Origin: Rhipidocladum racemiflorum | Lineage: Eukaryota > Streptophyta > Magnoliopsida > Poales > Poaceae | Direction: 5' to 3' | Length of the DNA stretch: 64,000 bases | NCBI GenBank assembly: GCA_036346355.1 | Contig: CM070592.1 | Location: 37,474,193 to 37,538,192 of the forward strand | Part shown: in pieces, positions 34,901 to 46,900 of the stretch | Position numbering within the stretch: the first letter of the stretch is position 1 | Layout: every line of letters starts with the position of its first letter | Made by a program: the position numbers and the translations under genes | The notes under the pieces: model-generated | The model's input: the letters and a program-made list of their open reading frames with translations, nothing else | Database searches by the model: none | What the model was told of the DNA's origin: nothing

Positions 34901-37900
34901 AAACAAGAAGCAACTTGTTCAAATATTTTCCAAGAGCACCATTTCGGAGGAATCCCCCTAATTTGAATCCAAACTTCCTGCAACTCATCAAATATATCCA
35001 ATTCCCCTTTCCAAGCCTCTACATAAACTGTGACCCCTGGTTTGTTCAGATTAAAACTGGGGAGAAGAGCTAGATCTGACACTTTCTTTTGAGGAGGGAA
35101 TCTAACCAAAAACCTAAATTTCTCTAGCTCCCGAACTTGCCATGGCCAATTTGCATCAAAGATATCTGCTAGGTTTTTCTCCAATTCGGCCAGAGTAATT
35201 TCCCCTTGGTCTATTGTTATAATCCCACAATTTTTGAAACGAAAAGTGGAACTTATACTCGACTCAGGAATCTCAAGATGGTAAAAACCGAGACAATAAA
35301 ATTTTATTGTGTGCAGAATTAGTTTCATCTGCTGGCTTTTCTGGTGTACACTGTACAGTGAGGACTTAAGTTGACACTTCCTTTTGCCAAGTCCTTTCTT
35401 TTGTTGGTTTGCTGTTTCATTTTCCTAGGTATGACCGTATGATTCCAATCTACAAAATTTCTACCTTTGGATCTTCTGTCTACACTATCGACTGATTATA
35501 CTTGCTATCAATTTGTTGTTGTGTTTTAACAATTATCAGAATATTGTAGGTTCTTGTGTTTTCTAGGAACCAATGATCAATTTATCTTTCACCATTCGGA
35601 CATAAGCTTATTTTACCTGATGATTCTTTGAATCTTCTGATAAGTGATAACGTAATCTTGCTGATGAACACTGCAGGTTTCTTTGCTGAGGAAAAGACAG
35701 AAACCGCCAATCTCAAAAGAACTGAAAGGTCACACCCTCTTCCGTTTCTTGGAAAGGTAAAGGAAGAGGAGCTGAGTGGTGATGAACTTGAGGAATCCGT
35801 CAAGGACCGTTATGACCGTATGATTCCAATCTACAAAATTTCTACCTTCGGATCTTCTGTCTACACTGTCGACTGATTATACTTGCTATCAATTTGTTGT
35901 TGTGTTTTAACAATTATCAGAATATTGTAGGTTCTTGTGCTTTCTAGGAACCAATGATCAATTTATCTTTAACCATTCGGACATAAGCTTATTTTACCTG
36001 ATGATTCTTTGAATCTTCTGATAAGTGATAACGTAATCTTGCTGATGAACACTGCAGGTTTCTTTGCTGAGGAAAAGACAGAAACCGCCAATCTCAAAAG
36101 AACTGAAAGGTCACACCCTCTTCCGTTTCTTGGAAAGGTAAAGGAAGAGGAGCTGAGTGGTGATGAACTTGAGGAATCCGTCAAGGACCGTTATGCTAAT
36201 CGTTTTAAATATGCCGCTTATGGTGACTCTACCAAAGAATATGATGACGAGTTTACCATGGATGGTGCATTGAAAGAGCCTACTATTTGGAGGGTCAAAT
36301 GCATGGTTTGTGATTGACAAACGTTTGACTCTACAATGTTGATCTAGCATTTGATAGCTAGAATATGATGCTGATTTATTTAACTGCATTTCAGGTTAGG
36401 CGTGAGCGCCAAATGGTTTTCTGCTTCATGCAAAAGTTTGTTGAGCTGCAAAAATTCGGTACCAAAGTGCCAATTATCTCAGCATTTGCACTTGATCATG
36501 TAAGAGGATTTGTTTTTGTTGAAGCTGAAAAGGCTTGTGATGTTACAAAGGTATAAAATTTTATCCTTTCATTTTAAAAATAAAAAAAATATGAATGCTG
36601 GGAAGAGCAAGTCGGATAACATGAGATACAGTATGTCCATTTATCCATTATATTATGTTGTTTCGGATAATGTCGGGCAGTGCTTTAACATCATGCTCTG
36701 TTAAAGCATGAAACCTGTTCTTTTATCTGTGGCATAAATTAGCAATGATTTTTGTCATTTCTCATGCACACAATGCAATTCACTCTTCTATGTAACTTAA
36801 TAGCTTGGAAGTTTGGAAAGAAGAGGAGCTTTTCGACGGATATTTAAAAAAACACACAATTTATTTAGTTGACAAAATTTTCTTCCCTTTCTAGATTTGT
36901 CCACAGATATGCTGTACTTTGTATCCGGGTTGTAAAATGACCCACTGACCATATGGGCACCTCTTGCTGCAGGCATGCAAAGGATTTTGCAGTGTTTATG
37001 CAAGCAGGATTAGTTCTGTTCCTGCATCTGAAGTTCCTATCTTGCTATCTTATCGTGCAAAACCATTTGAAATATCTCCAGGTGCATGGGTGCACATGAC
37101 GCGTGGAAATTATAAAGGAGATCTAGCACAGGTATTGTAAACTGGGTTTATTACTTCTCTTTTGGGGGGCATCTGCCATCTTCATATTTCTTAATTTCTT
37201 TATTCTAACATCACAATGCTCCTGTGAGTTTGTAGGTTGTTAGTGCAGATGATGGACGGAAAAGAGTGATGATAAAGCTTATACCAAGAGTTGATCTCCA
37301 AGCTATTTCAAAAAAATTCGTAATGCTCTTGCACCATTTTTCCCTGTATTTTCTTTTACGTTTTTGGCAGTAAAAGCTGCCTAACATTTTTGGTTGGCTT
37401 GAGTTCAATTTGCACATGCTTTTCTGATATCCTCTGAAGCTACTACAATATGTAAAATTGCTTCATATTTGTCTTGTGGAACTCTATTGCCTGTCAGTCA
37501 TGAAATTAGATCATAGCCAAGCTGAATTTCTCTTTTTGTTGGTTTGTACTTTCCAAAACTCTTCCATTGCCATTTGCCAACAATGGTCAATGAATAACCA
37601 GAGAGGCAGAGATTACATCTAAGTTAGTATTTTTGGGGGATTTTGTGTCAAGCTTGGAGTGTAGCGACCCGCCCAATTAGCCCGGGGTAATTAGCAATAG
37701 CTGGCATTACCCTAGGTTAATTAAGCGAATCTCGGCATAGTGGCTAACAAAATATAGGACACCCCGGTACTTTATTAGCTACTATACCGTGTTCAGAGTG
37801 TTGCAACAGAACAATAATTAGAGACTGAATGTAAATATATTACAAACCAAGCCACGCAGAGCTACAAGTCCATTACATAATTAGACATAGGATCCAAGTA

Positions 37901-40900
37901 CAGCGAAAGCATAAGACATAACCACTAATTACACAAAAGACCGACAAGTCATAACACAACTACTCAGTACTCTATTCTTCCTGATAGTTCTCCTCGTAGG
38001 TTTAGTTCTGCGGGTGACCCTCAACCCAAGTCTCATGGTCGGACCAATTGGGATCCACGTCCCAACCAGATGCTTGACCCTCAGAACAAATATCTAGCAG
38101 AGGGAGAGTTAGCAAGAGTGAGTACAGAGTACTCAGTAAGTAATAGTATAGAATGCAATACATGAGTTTTTCCTCCCTTTTTCCAAACCCAGCTTACCTT
38201 CTTCCCAAAATCTGATTTTTATTGGAAATAGGTTTTGATTTTCTTTAAGAGTTGCACATTTTAATTCAAGAGACACATTTTAATTCAAGAGACTACTAAC
38301 ATCCGTATACGAGGCAGACTTAGCTTCCGTAGCCTCCAATCCAGGAGACAGGCATGAATTCATGATTTGACCCTGCGCAGGTTTGTACCACTTTACCCAT
38401 AGTGACCCCTAACATGAGAGGCCCAGAATGTTTATCACTAGTCCAGTATTAGATCTCCAACCCTGTTACCCGAGTCGCGGATTCCTTCACTAGGCAATCC
38501 CACCGGCTCGCGGCTAACAGTTGTATCAGACTATCGCGGCAGCGCCACTGATACTCAACCCAAGGCTTTATTCATATATAGCCTGAAAGAATCAACCGCA
38601 GCTGATTTTCTGTGTCCCTCACTGGGCCTTCCTAAGATACCCGACTTCACACGCGTATTTATCTACTCTTACCCAATGTGGAGATCATAATACCTTCCTA
38701 GGACAACCTTTTCTGGTCGCTTCCACACACTATGGTTGATACTGAAAATACGGCTCATTGCCCGAGTGTAGTTGGTTATCCTTATATCATAGCCTATGTA
38801 GAGGACCCCGCCGGCCTACAACCTTCTCATCGGCATCCTCTACCCACCATATACCATAAACAAATATTAAGCCTCCAATCCATCAACACCACCAGCTTTC
38901 AAAAGCCAAGACACTGGTCTCATTCCCAACATGATACCACTCTTCAATTTAATTTACCAACTCACATTCCACCAACACCAATTTAAGATTTGTAAATTTA
39001 ATATATAGAGTTTTTGATGCAGGAATGATACAGATAACTCTATTGAAATCACTTGAGAACATTTAATGAAACATTGCTTCAAAGGAAACTTGCCTGAAGT
39101 AGGATTTGCAAGTACGGTCTCGCTCGAATACAAAGGTGGTTGGTATGACTGTTTCGGTTCTGGACCTGACAAATACAACGTATCAACCCTACGGAAATTA
39201 ACCCACAGCAACCTTACGATATCTGAATCTACGGACAGCACTTACTCAACTAAACCCACTAACTTAACCCGATTCTTAATATTCTAGCAGCAATGAACAC
39301 GGCAATTCAATTAATACAATAATAAACAATTTACACAATTATTAACTACTAACTCGCAGATTTTAGAAATCAAATAGAATTTTTCCTACGATCTGAATTC
39401 GGTGATTTAACCTACGTTAAAAGCACGAAGAACGGAAATAACCTATTTTTCTTAATCTCCCTCTTTTCTTCTCTTCTTTCCTTTTCTTTTTCTTTTCTTT
39501 TTTCCTTTTTCTCTCCTTCCTTTTTTCTCTCTCCTTCTTCCTTTTTCTTTTCTTTTCTCCTTATCTCTCCCTTCCGTTTTTCTTTTCTGATGGCCGAAGC
39601 CCTCTCTGCTTCTCGGTTCTTCTCCTCCCTTGCTTCATCGCTCTGGACGGCTCCTCCCCGGCGACCGCGCTCCTTGCTGCCGCCGCCGCCGCTCCTCTAC
39701 ACCCGGTTCCTCTCCTCCCCTGCCTCTCCTCGCTCTCTCTCTCTCTCTCTCTCCTGGTCGCTGTCAGATTCCGATCTGAACGGAACTGAACAATGGGGAC
39801 TTTGGATACAGAAGAACTCTATATTGGAGTAGAAAGAGTAAAGTAGCTATTCTAAGTACTAGACGATAACAATATTGATCTCAAAATCTGCCTTACTTCT
39901 TTAGCCAGTTGGGCTTTTATACTCAGTTTTGAAGTTACAGCAGTAAAGTGTAAATAACAGAGTCTTTACCCTTTAACAGTATCACGACAAAATCTTACTG
40001 TCTCCAGTGTTTACGTTTGATCGTATCCCTCCAATCTTACTTACGCTCTTACAAGCATTAATCTAAACCGTTCATTACATCAAAATGTGATCTCACGGTC
40101 TCTGTGTTTTTCTTCAGTATTCTTCCTTGTTGTCTTCAGTTTTCCCTTCTTCAGTTCTTCTTCTCGCTTCTCAACGGTCCTGACAATACCCCATCCTCAA
40201 CATGATCCTTGTCAAGGATTAAAATTTGGAAATGTTTTCCTGATGAATGGTAAATCCTCCCACGTAGCTTCTTCAGGACTTAAATTCTGCCAATGAATCA
40301 ACCACTGCGCAATTGGAACCCCTTTTCTGGGAACAATGCGGCGATCCAAGACTGCTATCGGTTCAGTCTTAATTAGTCCATCTGTCCCCACTAGTGGAAG
40401 TCCTGCCATTGGCACGGCCCGAGGACCCAGGTGTTTCTTCAACTGGCTTACATGGAAGACCGGATGTATGTTAGCAGTGTCGGGCAGATGGAGCTTATAT
40501 GCGACCTTACCGATTTGTTCCAATATTCTGAATGGCCCATAGAACTTTGATCTAAGCTTGAGCGACCCCTTCAGCTCAAAAGCATTTTGTCTGTATGGTT
40601 GCAATTTCAAATATACCATATCTCCAACTTGTAGTTCTCTTTCCGACCGATGACGATCGGCAAAGTATTTCATCCGTTCTTGAGCTCTCTGTAAATTTTG
40701 CTTAATCTGTTTAGTTACCTCTTCTCTCTGCTGCATCATACTCTTTGCTTCATCAGATAGGCCACCTGGGACCGCAAATTCCCCAATCTGTGGAGGGGAA
40801 TACCCATACAGAGCCTGGAATGGCGTCATTTGTAAGGCTGTGTGATAATTCGAATTATACCACCATTCTGCAAGAGATAACCACTTGAACCACTCCTTTG

Positions 40901-43900
40901 GATTTTGAAAAACCATACTCCTCAAATAAGATTCCAAACATTGATTGACTCTCTCTGTTTGTCCGTCACTTTGTGGATGGTATGAAGTGCTTAACCTCAA
41001 TGAAACATTCATGGCCTTGAAGATTTCAGAAAATAGTTTACTGGTAAAAATTCTATCACGATCTGTAACAATTGCAATAGGAATTCCATGAAGCTTGATG
41101 ATATTATCCAGCAGTAGCCTGACTATTTGTTCCACCGAATATGGATGCGATAACCCAATAAAATGACTGTATTTTGTAAATCTATCAACCACTACTAAGA
41201 TTGTGTCTTTCCCTTGAGATTTTGGCAAACCTTCCACAAAATCCATTGAAATATGTGACCACGCCATGTCAGGGACATCTAATGGATTCAGCAACCCTGG
41301 AATATGAATATTCTCAGATTTTGTCACTTGGCACACTGGGCATTCAGCTACCATCTTCCCGACATTTTTCTTCAGTCCGGGCCAGTAAAATACTTTCTTA
41401 ACTCTGTGATAAGTCGCCCGTATACCTGAGTGCCCTCCAAAACTAGATGCATGGAAGTCTTCCATGATTTTGCGCCTCAATCCACCTTTTCCTCCCACGA
41501 ATACTCTCCCTTTGTACCTCAAAATTCCTGACACTAGTGTATATTTGGCGTCTGCTTCTTTATTCAACTGTACCTCTTTCAGCATCTTTTGACTACTCTC
41601 ATCTTCTATATAGCTTTCCTTCACTTCTATCACCCACTCTGGAGTGATTGTTGTCATGGCCTGGCATAGATACTCTTGGTGATGCCTTTGATCATCTCTC
41701 CTTGATAATGCGTCAGCGGCTATGTTCTCTTTTCCCTTTTTATACTCCACTGCATAATCAAACTCTAACAATTTAAGAAGCAATTTGTGTTGTATCCCAT
41801 CGTTCACCCTTTGAGAAGTAATGTATTTCAAACTTTTTTGATCGGTTTTAATGATCAGCTTTCCTCCCCAAAAATAGTGTCTCCACCTCTTCAGTGCTTC
41901 CAATATTGCCATTGCCTCTTTGTCATATATTGCTTTAGCCGCTGCTCTTGCCCCTAATGCCTTGCTAAAATACGAAATAGGTTGACCTTCTTGCATAAGA
42001 ACTCCCCCAATAGCAAAACCACATGCATCTGTTTCAATCACAAAGGGTTTTGAAAAATTTGGCAATGCTAACACCGGACAACTAGTCATGACTTTTTTTA
42101 ACTGCTCAAACGATTGTGTTTGCTCTTTTCCCCATTTCCAGGCATCTTTCTTGAGCATATTAAACAAGGGTCTGCAGATCTGACCATATCCTTTTACGAA
42201 TCTCCTATAATACCCCGTCAGTCCCAAAAAACTTCTTAGTTGCGTGATGTTGCTTGGTTCCGGCCAATTCACAATATCTTCGACTTTTTTTGGGTCAGTG
42301 GCCACTCCATCTCCACTGATCACATGTCCCAAGTATTCAACCTTAGGGGTGTCAAATACACACTTGTTCAATTTGATTTTCAACTGATTTTCTCTCAAGA
42401 CCGTCATCACCTTTACAAGGTGCTCTTTGTGAGTTTCTTTGTCTTTGCTATATATAAGGATATCATCGAAGAATACAAGTACAAATCTCCTCAAATACTT
42501 CTCAAAAATCGAATTCATAAGTGCCTGAAAAGTTGCAGGTGCATTAGATAATCCGAATGGCATTACTAGATATTCATAATGTCCCATGTGAGTGCGAAAT
42601 GCTGTTTTACTGATATCATTCTCATTCATTCTAATTTGGTGATAACCCGATCTCAGATCCAACTTTGTAAATATGGCTGCTCCATGTAATTCATCCAACA
42701 AGTCTTCAATAATAGGCATTGGGAACTTGTTCCTAATAGTTTGTGAGTTCAATTGTCTGTAGTCAACACACATTCGCCATGATCTATCTTTTTTTCTCAC
42801 AAGGATTGCTGGAGATGCATAAGGACTAAAACTGTGTCTAATCTCTTCATTCTCCAATAATTGGGTAATAATCTTTTCCAAAGCATCCTTTTGATAGTGA
42901 GGAATTTTATAAGGCCTTAAATTTGGAGGTTCACTACCTTCTTTCAAATAGATAGCATGATCACAATCTCTTTTTGGTGGAAGCCCTCTTGGTTCTTCCA
43001 AAACTTCAGAGAATTGTTGCAAGATATCCTCAATATCAGCCGGTATTTTAAGCTCGGAACTGTTGTCTTGTTCAGATATGTGATGTACATGAATAATATA
43101 TCCCATCACCCCCTTTTTTATCATCTTTGTCAACCTTGTAGCATTTATAATCCCTCTAGGTGGGCTATTGATGAAATCCTCAAAACTGACAATTCTCCCT
43201 TCTTTATACAGTGTTAATCTCCTTAATTTCAAGTCCATTCCAATAGGGCTATGTGCAAAAATCCAATCAGCCCCTAGAATTAGGTCATAGCCTTTCAAAG
43301 GTAACAACTGAAAAGAATGACAGAAACTTTCTCCCTGTATCATGTACATCACCTGATGTACTTGAGCATTTGTCTGAAGCTCTCCACCTCCTGCTACTGC
43401 AACACTCTTTGCCGACCCATAAGTGATTTTCAAATCTGATTTGATTGCTAAGTCATAGTCCATGAATGAGTGTGTACTTCCGCTGTCAACCAAAGCCACT
43501 ACTCTATTTCCCCCAATCTTAGTCAATAGTGAAAAAGTATTAGGAATACACAGTCCCTTTTTTGCTTGCTGAGATATAGCCATCACTTGATCAGGTGATG
43601 TTTGTGTTTTTTCCTTCTCAGGGCTACTTGGCGCCGAGACATACTCCGGATCAGCTGACAGTTCTGGTCCTTCATCAGAATTCTCCTGTGACTCTCCTCT
43701 TGTCAATAGTGCATGTAATGCCTTTTTTACACTGCATTTGTGTGATGGATTCCACGGTTCCTTGCAATACCAGCATAGGTTTTTGCTTTTCTCTTCCCAC
43801 TTCTTTGGATCAACATTACCTGGAGCCTTCTGATTAGATGTTCCAACATTTGCCTTACTAGTGTTACCACTGAATCGATGTCGCCCAAAATTTCCGCTAT

Positions 43901-46900
43901 ACTGAACTTTTCTTGTAGCTGCAGCTTTCTCATATACTCTGGCATACCAGTAACACTCCATCAAGCCTTGTGGTCTCTGACTACAAACATTATGTTTAAT
44001 TTCTCCTTTCAATCCCCCGATAAAACAACTCAATAAGAAGTGTTCCTTCAAATATGGATGATCTCTCATTACTAAAGCCACACATTCTTCAAACTTATCA
44101 ATATATTGTGAAACAGTTTCTTTCTGCTTTATATTTTGCAACGCCTCTACTGCATCATGTGCACTGACCTCACAAAATCGATCACAAAGCATTGCACAAA
44201 ATTGAGGCCAAGAAAGAATATTTGCAGGAATTCCAATCCCTTTGAACCATATAGCTGCCCTACCTGTGAGATGAGCAGTGGCTAAATTTACCCATTGATC
44301 TTGTGGAGTTCCAGATATTTCAAAAAACTTCTCGCATTGCTTTACCCAATTAAGTGCTTCATCTCCTTCCAGTATTGGTATTTCCAGCCTTGGCCCTTTA
44401 ATAATTGCCTCTGCATAATGGGTGCGATTGTTAACTTCTCCCACATACTGATTCAAGGAAGCATCAAACCATTGTATTCCAGGGTTCTGGGATCTGATTC
44501 CATATTGGTTCATTACACTCGCTGATGCTCTGTTTGGAGAATATATTTCTCCTCCATACATAGGTTGTCCAGCCCCAAATCCTCTCATCTGCGTTTGATT
44601 GAAAGATGGTGGAAGTCCTGCAGTGTGCTCATTCGTTGTTGGCCCTCCTTGTCCACTTCTGTATGCTATACCTTCTGCTAGTGTGGGTAGTGGCATGTTC
44701 ATCGCTCGGTTTGATTCTGGTCCTCTGCTTGGATCTAGCTCTGTTGTCGTTCCCCCAAACTCCTGTGCTTCAGAAATAGAAAGTCCCAATCTACCAGTGT
44801 TACTCACCTCAGGGTTGGGCGGTAGATTGGACCCCGAGAGACAGAGTTGTTTCAGCATCTCCTTCATTTCGGCGAACTCTGTCCTCAAGTTCTTCAGATC
44901 AGCCAGATCTTCCTTGATGTTGTTGATTTCCGTTCGGATATCTGACTGAGAATCTCCGCCAGCCATGGGTATTGTGACTTAAATCGATCCAGCCAGATGA
45001 GGGATTTTACTAGCACAAATATGCCAACCTCACCCTTCTTTCTCTTGCTTGCCGGCGGATTTAGATTAGCATCGATTTGGGGATTTTACAGCAGCGATGA
45101 ATGAAACTTCGCTCCAACCCAACCGATCTACTTGATCGCTCCAAGGATTTGCAACGATTGCTCTGATACCTTTGTCAGATTCCGATCTGAACGGAACTGA
45201 ACAATGGGGACTTTGGATACAGAAGAACTCTATATTGGAGTAGAAAGAGTAAAGTAGCTATTCTAAGTACTAGACGATAACAATATTGATCTCAAAATCT
45301 GCCTTACTTCTTTAGCCAGTTGGGCTTTTATACTCAGTTTTGAAGTTACAGCAGTAAAGTGTAAATAACAGAGTCTTTACCCTTTAACAGTATCACGACA
45401 AAATCTTACTGTCTCCAGTGTTTACGTTTGATCGTATCCCTCCAATCTTACTTACGCTCTTACAAGCATTAATCTAAACCGTTCATTACATCAAAATGTG
45501 ATCTCACGGTCTCTGTGTTTTTCTTCAGTATTCTTCCTTGTTGTCTTCAGTTTTCCCTTCTTCAGTTCTTCTTCTCGCTTCTCAACGGTCCTGACAGTCG
45601 CCCCCCCCCCCCGGGCCGACCGCCCTCCCCTGCGCCATGGCCGGCCCTCTCCGGCCATCCTCCCTCTCTGCTTCTCCCTCTCTTCTCTTCCTCCTCCCCC
45701 CGGCCGAACCCTTGCCCGGCTGCTCCTCTGCCATGGGCGCCGCCACTACTCTTCTCTTCTCTCTACTCCTCTACTTCCTCTCTACTGCCGATCCCTCCCT
45801 TCCTCCTCTCTCTTCTCCCCTCGTCTCTCTAATACTTCTCTAACGGCTGATCAAGGACAGATACTACTCGATCTCTTGCGGTTTCTATTCTACCGATTGC
45901 TCTACCTTTGATTTGTTATTTGGTCGATGATGCATCTCTAGTGGGACGGCAAGGCTATGTTCTTTGCAACCCTAGAGTTTTACTGAGACCACCATTCCCT
46001 AGTTAATCTACCGAGGTAGCACTAAAAGGGAGTAGTACTGCTGCTGCTACTACCAAAAGGTGAGATAATGGTGCACCTGGGAGGTCGATCTAGAGATGGT
46101 TAACGGCTTGGAAGGAGATGGAGTGGTCTGCTCGGTTCTTGGGGCTCCTCCTGGTTCTTGCTTGGTTTTGGCTCTTCTTGGGGACCTCCTGGTTCGTGCT
46201 TGTCTTGGGAATCCGCCTTGCTCGGTTCTTGGGGATCACCGAGTTGGTGCTCCTTCTTGCTCGGTTGGTTCTTGTGGATCCTTCTTGTTCTGGTACTTGT
46301 GGTTCTCCTTGCTCTGCCGGCTCTTGGGGTCCTTCCTTCTGTATCTTGAGCTTGGGGGTCCTGGCTGAGGGATGAAGCTTGGCTGCTTTTTCGGTTGCTT
46401 GCTTTGGTTGGCTGGAACGGAGGCTACTGCCTTGAGCTAGTTGCTCTCGGCTGGGACTGAGAAAGAAGTAATGTTGTGCTTTGCTTGCTCTCTGTTGCTC
46501 GCTGGTAAGGCTTCGGCTGGGAGGGGAGTGAAGAATGGAGGCTTGTTTGCTCTTGTGTAATGGGAGGAAGGGGATAAGAATGAGCTCCTCTCCCTGGCTG
46601 GCTGTGAGCTGGCTGCTGGGGGGATGCATTTGGGCGCTGGCTGTGAGCTGGCTGCAAGGCATGGAATGGTCAAATGCAATGGAATGTCCACTGGGTAAAG
46701 CAAGGCTCCATGGGTGTTCTCTGGGTATTGCAATGCTGCTGGTTAACTAATGGGTTTTGCACTGTTTCACTGGTTGCCTACTAGGTAAAACGCTACTACG
46801 GATACCCGCAATCCGAACAGGTAAGTACGGATTGCCGAGTGATGAACCGGTCTAGCGAGAGGTGCCGACCTGGCCCTACGGGTCTGGTATCTCGGTGATC

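Larger units (their letters stand above)
27756..35305 (-). mobile_element. LINE (non-LTR retrotransposon), 5'-truncated, with a nested hAT
   Basis: ATTGTGTGCAGAATT (15 bp) lies at both borders (27741-27755 and 35306-35320), a perfect target-site duplication. On the minus strand the element reads ORF1 (DUF4283-like) and ORF2 (endonuclease plus reverse transcriptase). It starts inside ORF1, so the 5' end is truncated, as is usual for LINEs. The 3' end is a short A run. A 1.7-kb hAT element splits ORF2 near its C-terminus. It is located in intron 1 of KTF1, antisense to the gene. Confidence 0.93.
39762..45596 (-). mobile_element. Full-length Ty3/gypsy retrotransposon, Reina-like chromovirus, young
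   Basis: The LTRs are 424 bp (39762-40185) and 425 bp (45172-45596), TGTCAG…CTGACA, differing by a single T. The target duplication GTCGC is perfect (39757-39761 and 45597-45601). On the minus strand the 5' LTR is followed by a primer site (GGTATCAGAGC complementary to initiator Met-tRNA), one intact 1,584-codon gag-pol frame, and a purine-rich tract before the 3' LTR. Small LTRs, compact size and a C-terminal chromodomain-like segment suggest the Reina clade. It has the structural parts of an autonomous element. Confidence 0.93.

Noticed and set aside
35677..35876. Upstream exon 2 copy as a true KTF1 exon
   Set aside because: It lacks the 3' part and a donor, and leads to a stop; the downstream copy gives a continuous frame.
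46090..46662. 190-codon minus-strand Ser/Gln/Pro-rich open frame
   Set aside because: It lies within the solo LTR, has no domain, and is surrounded by similarly open frames on both strands.
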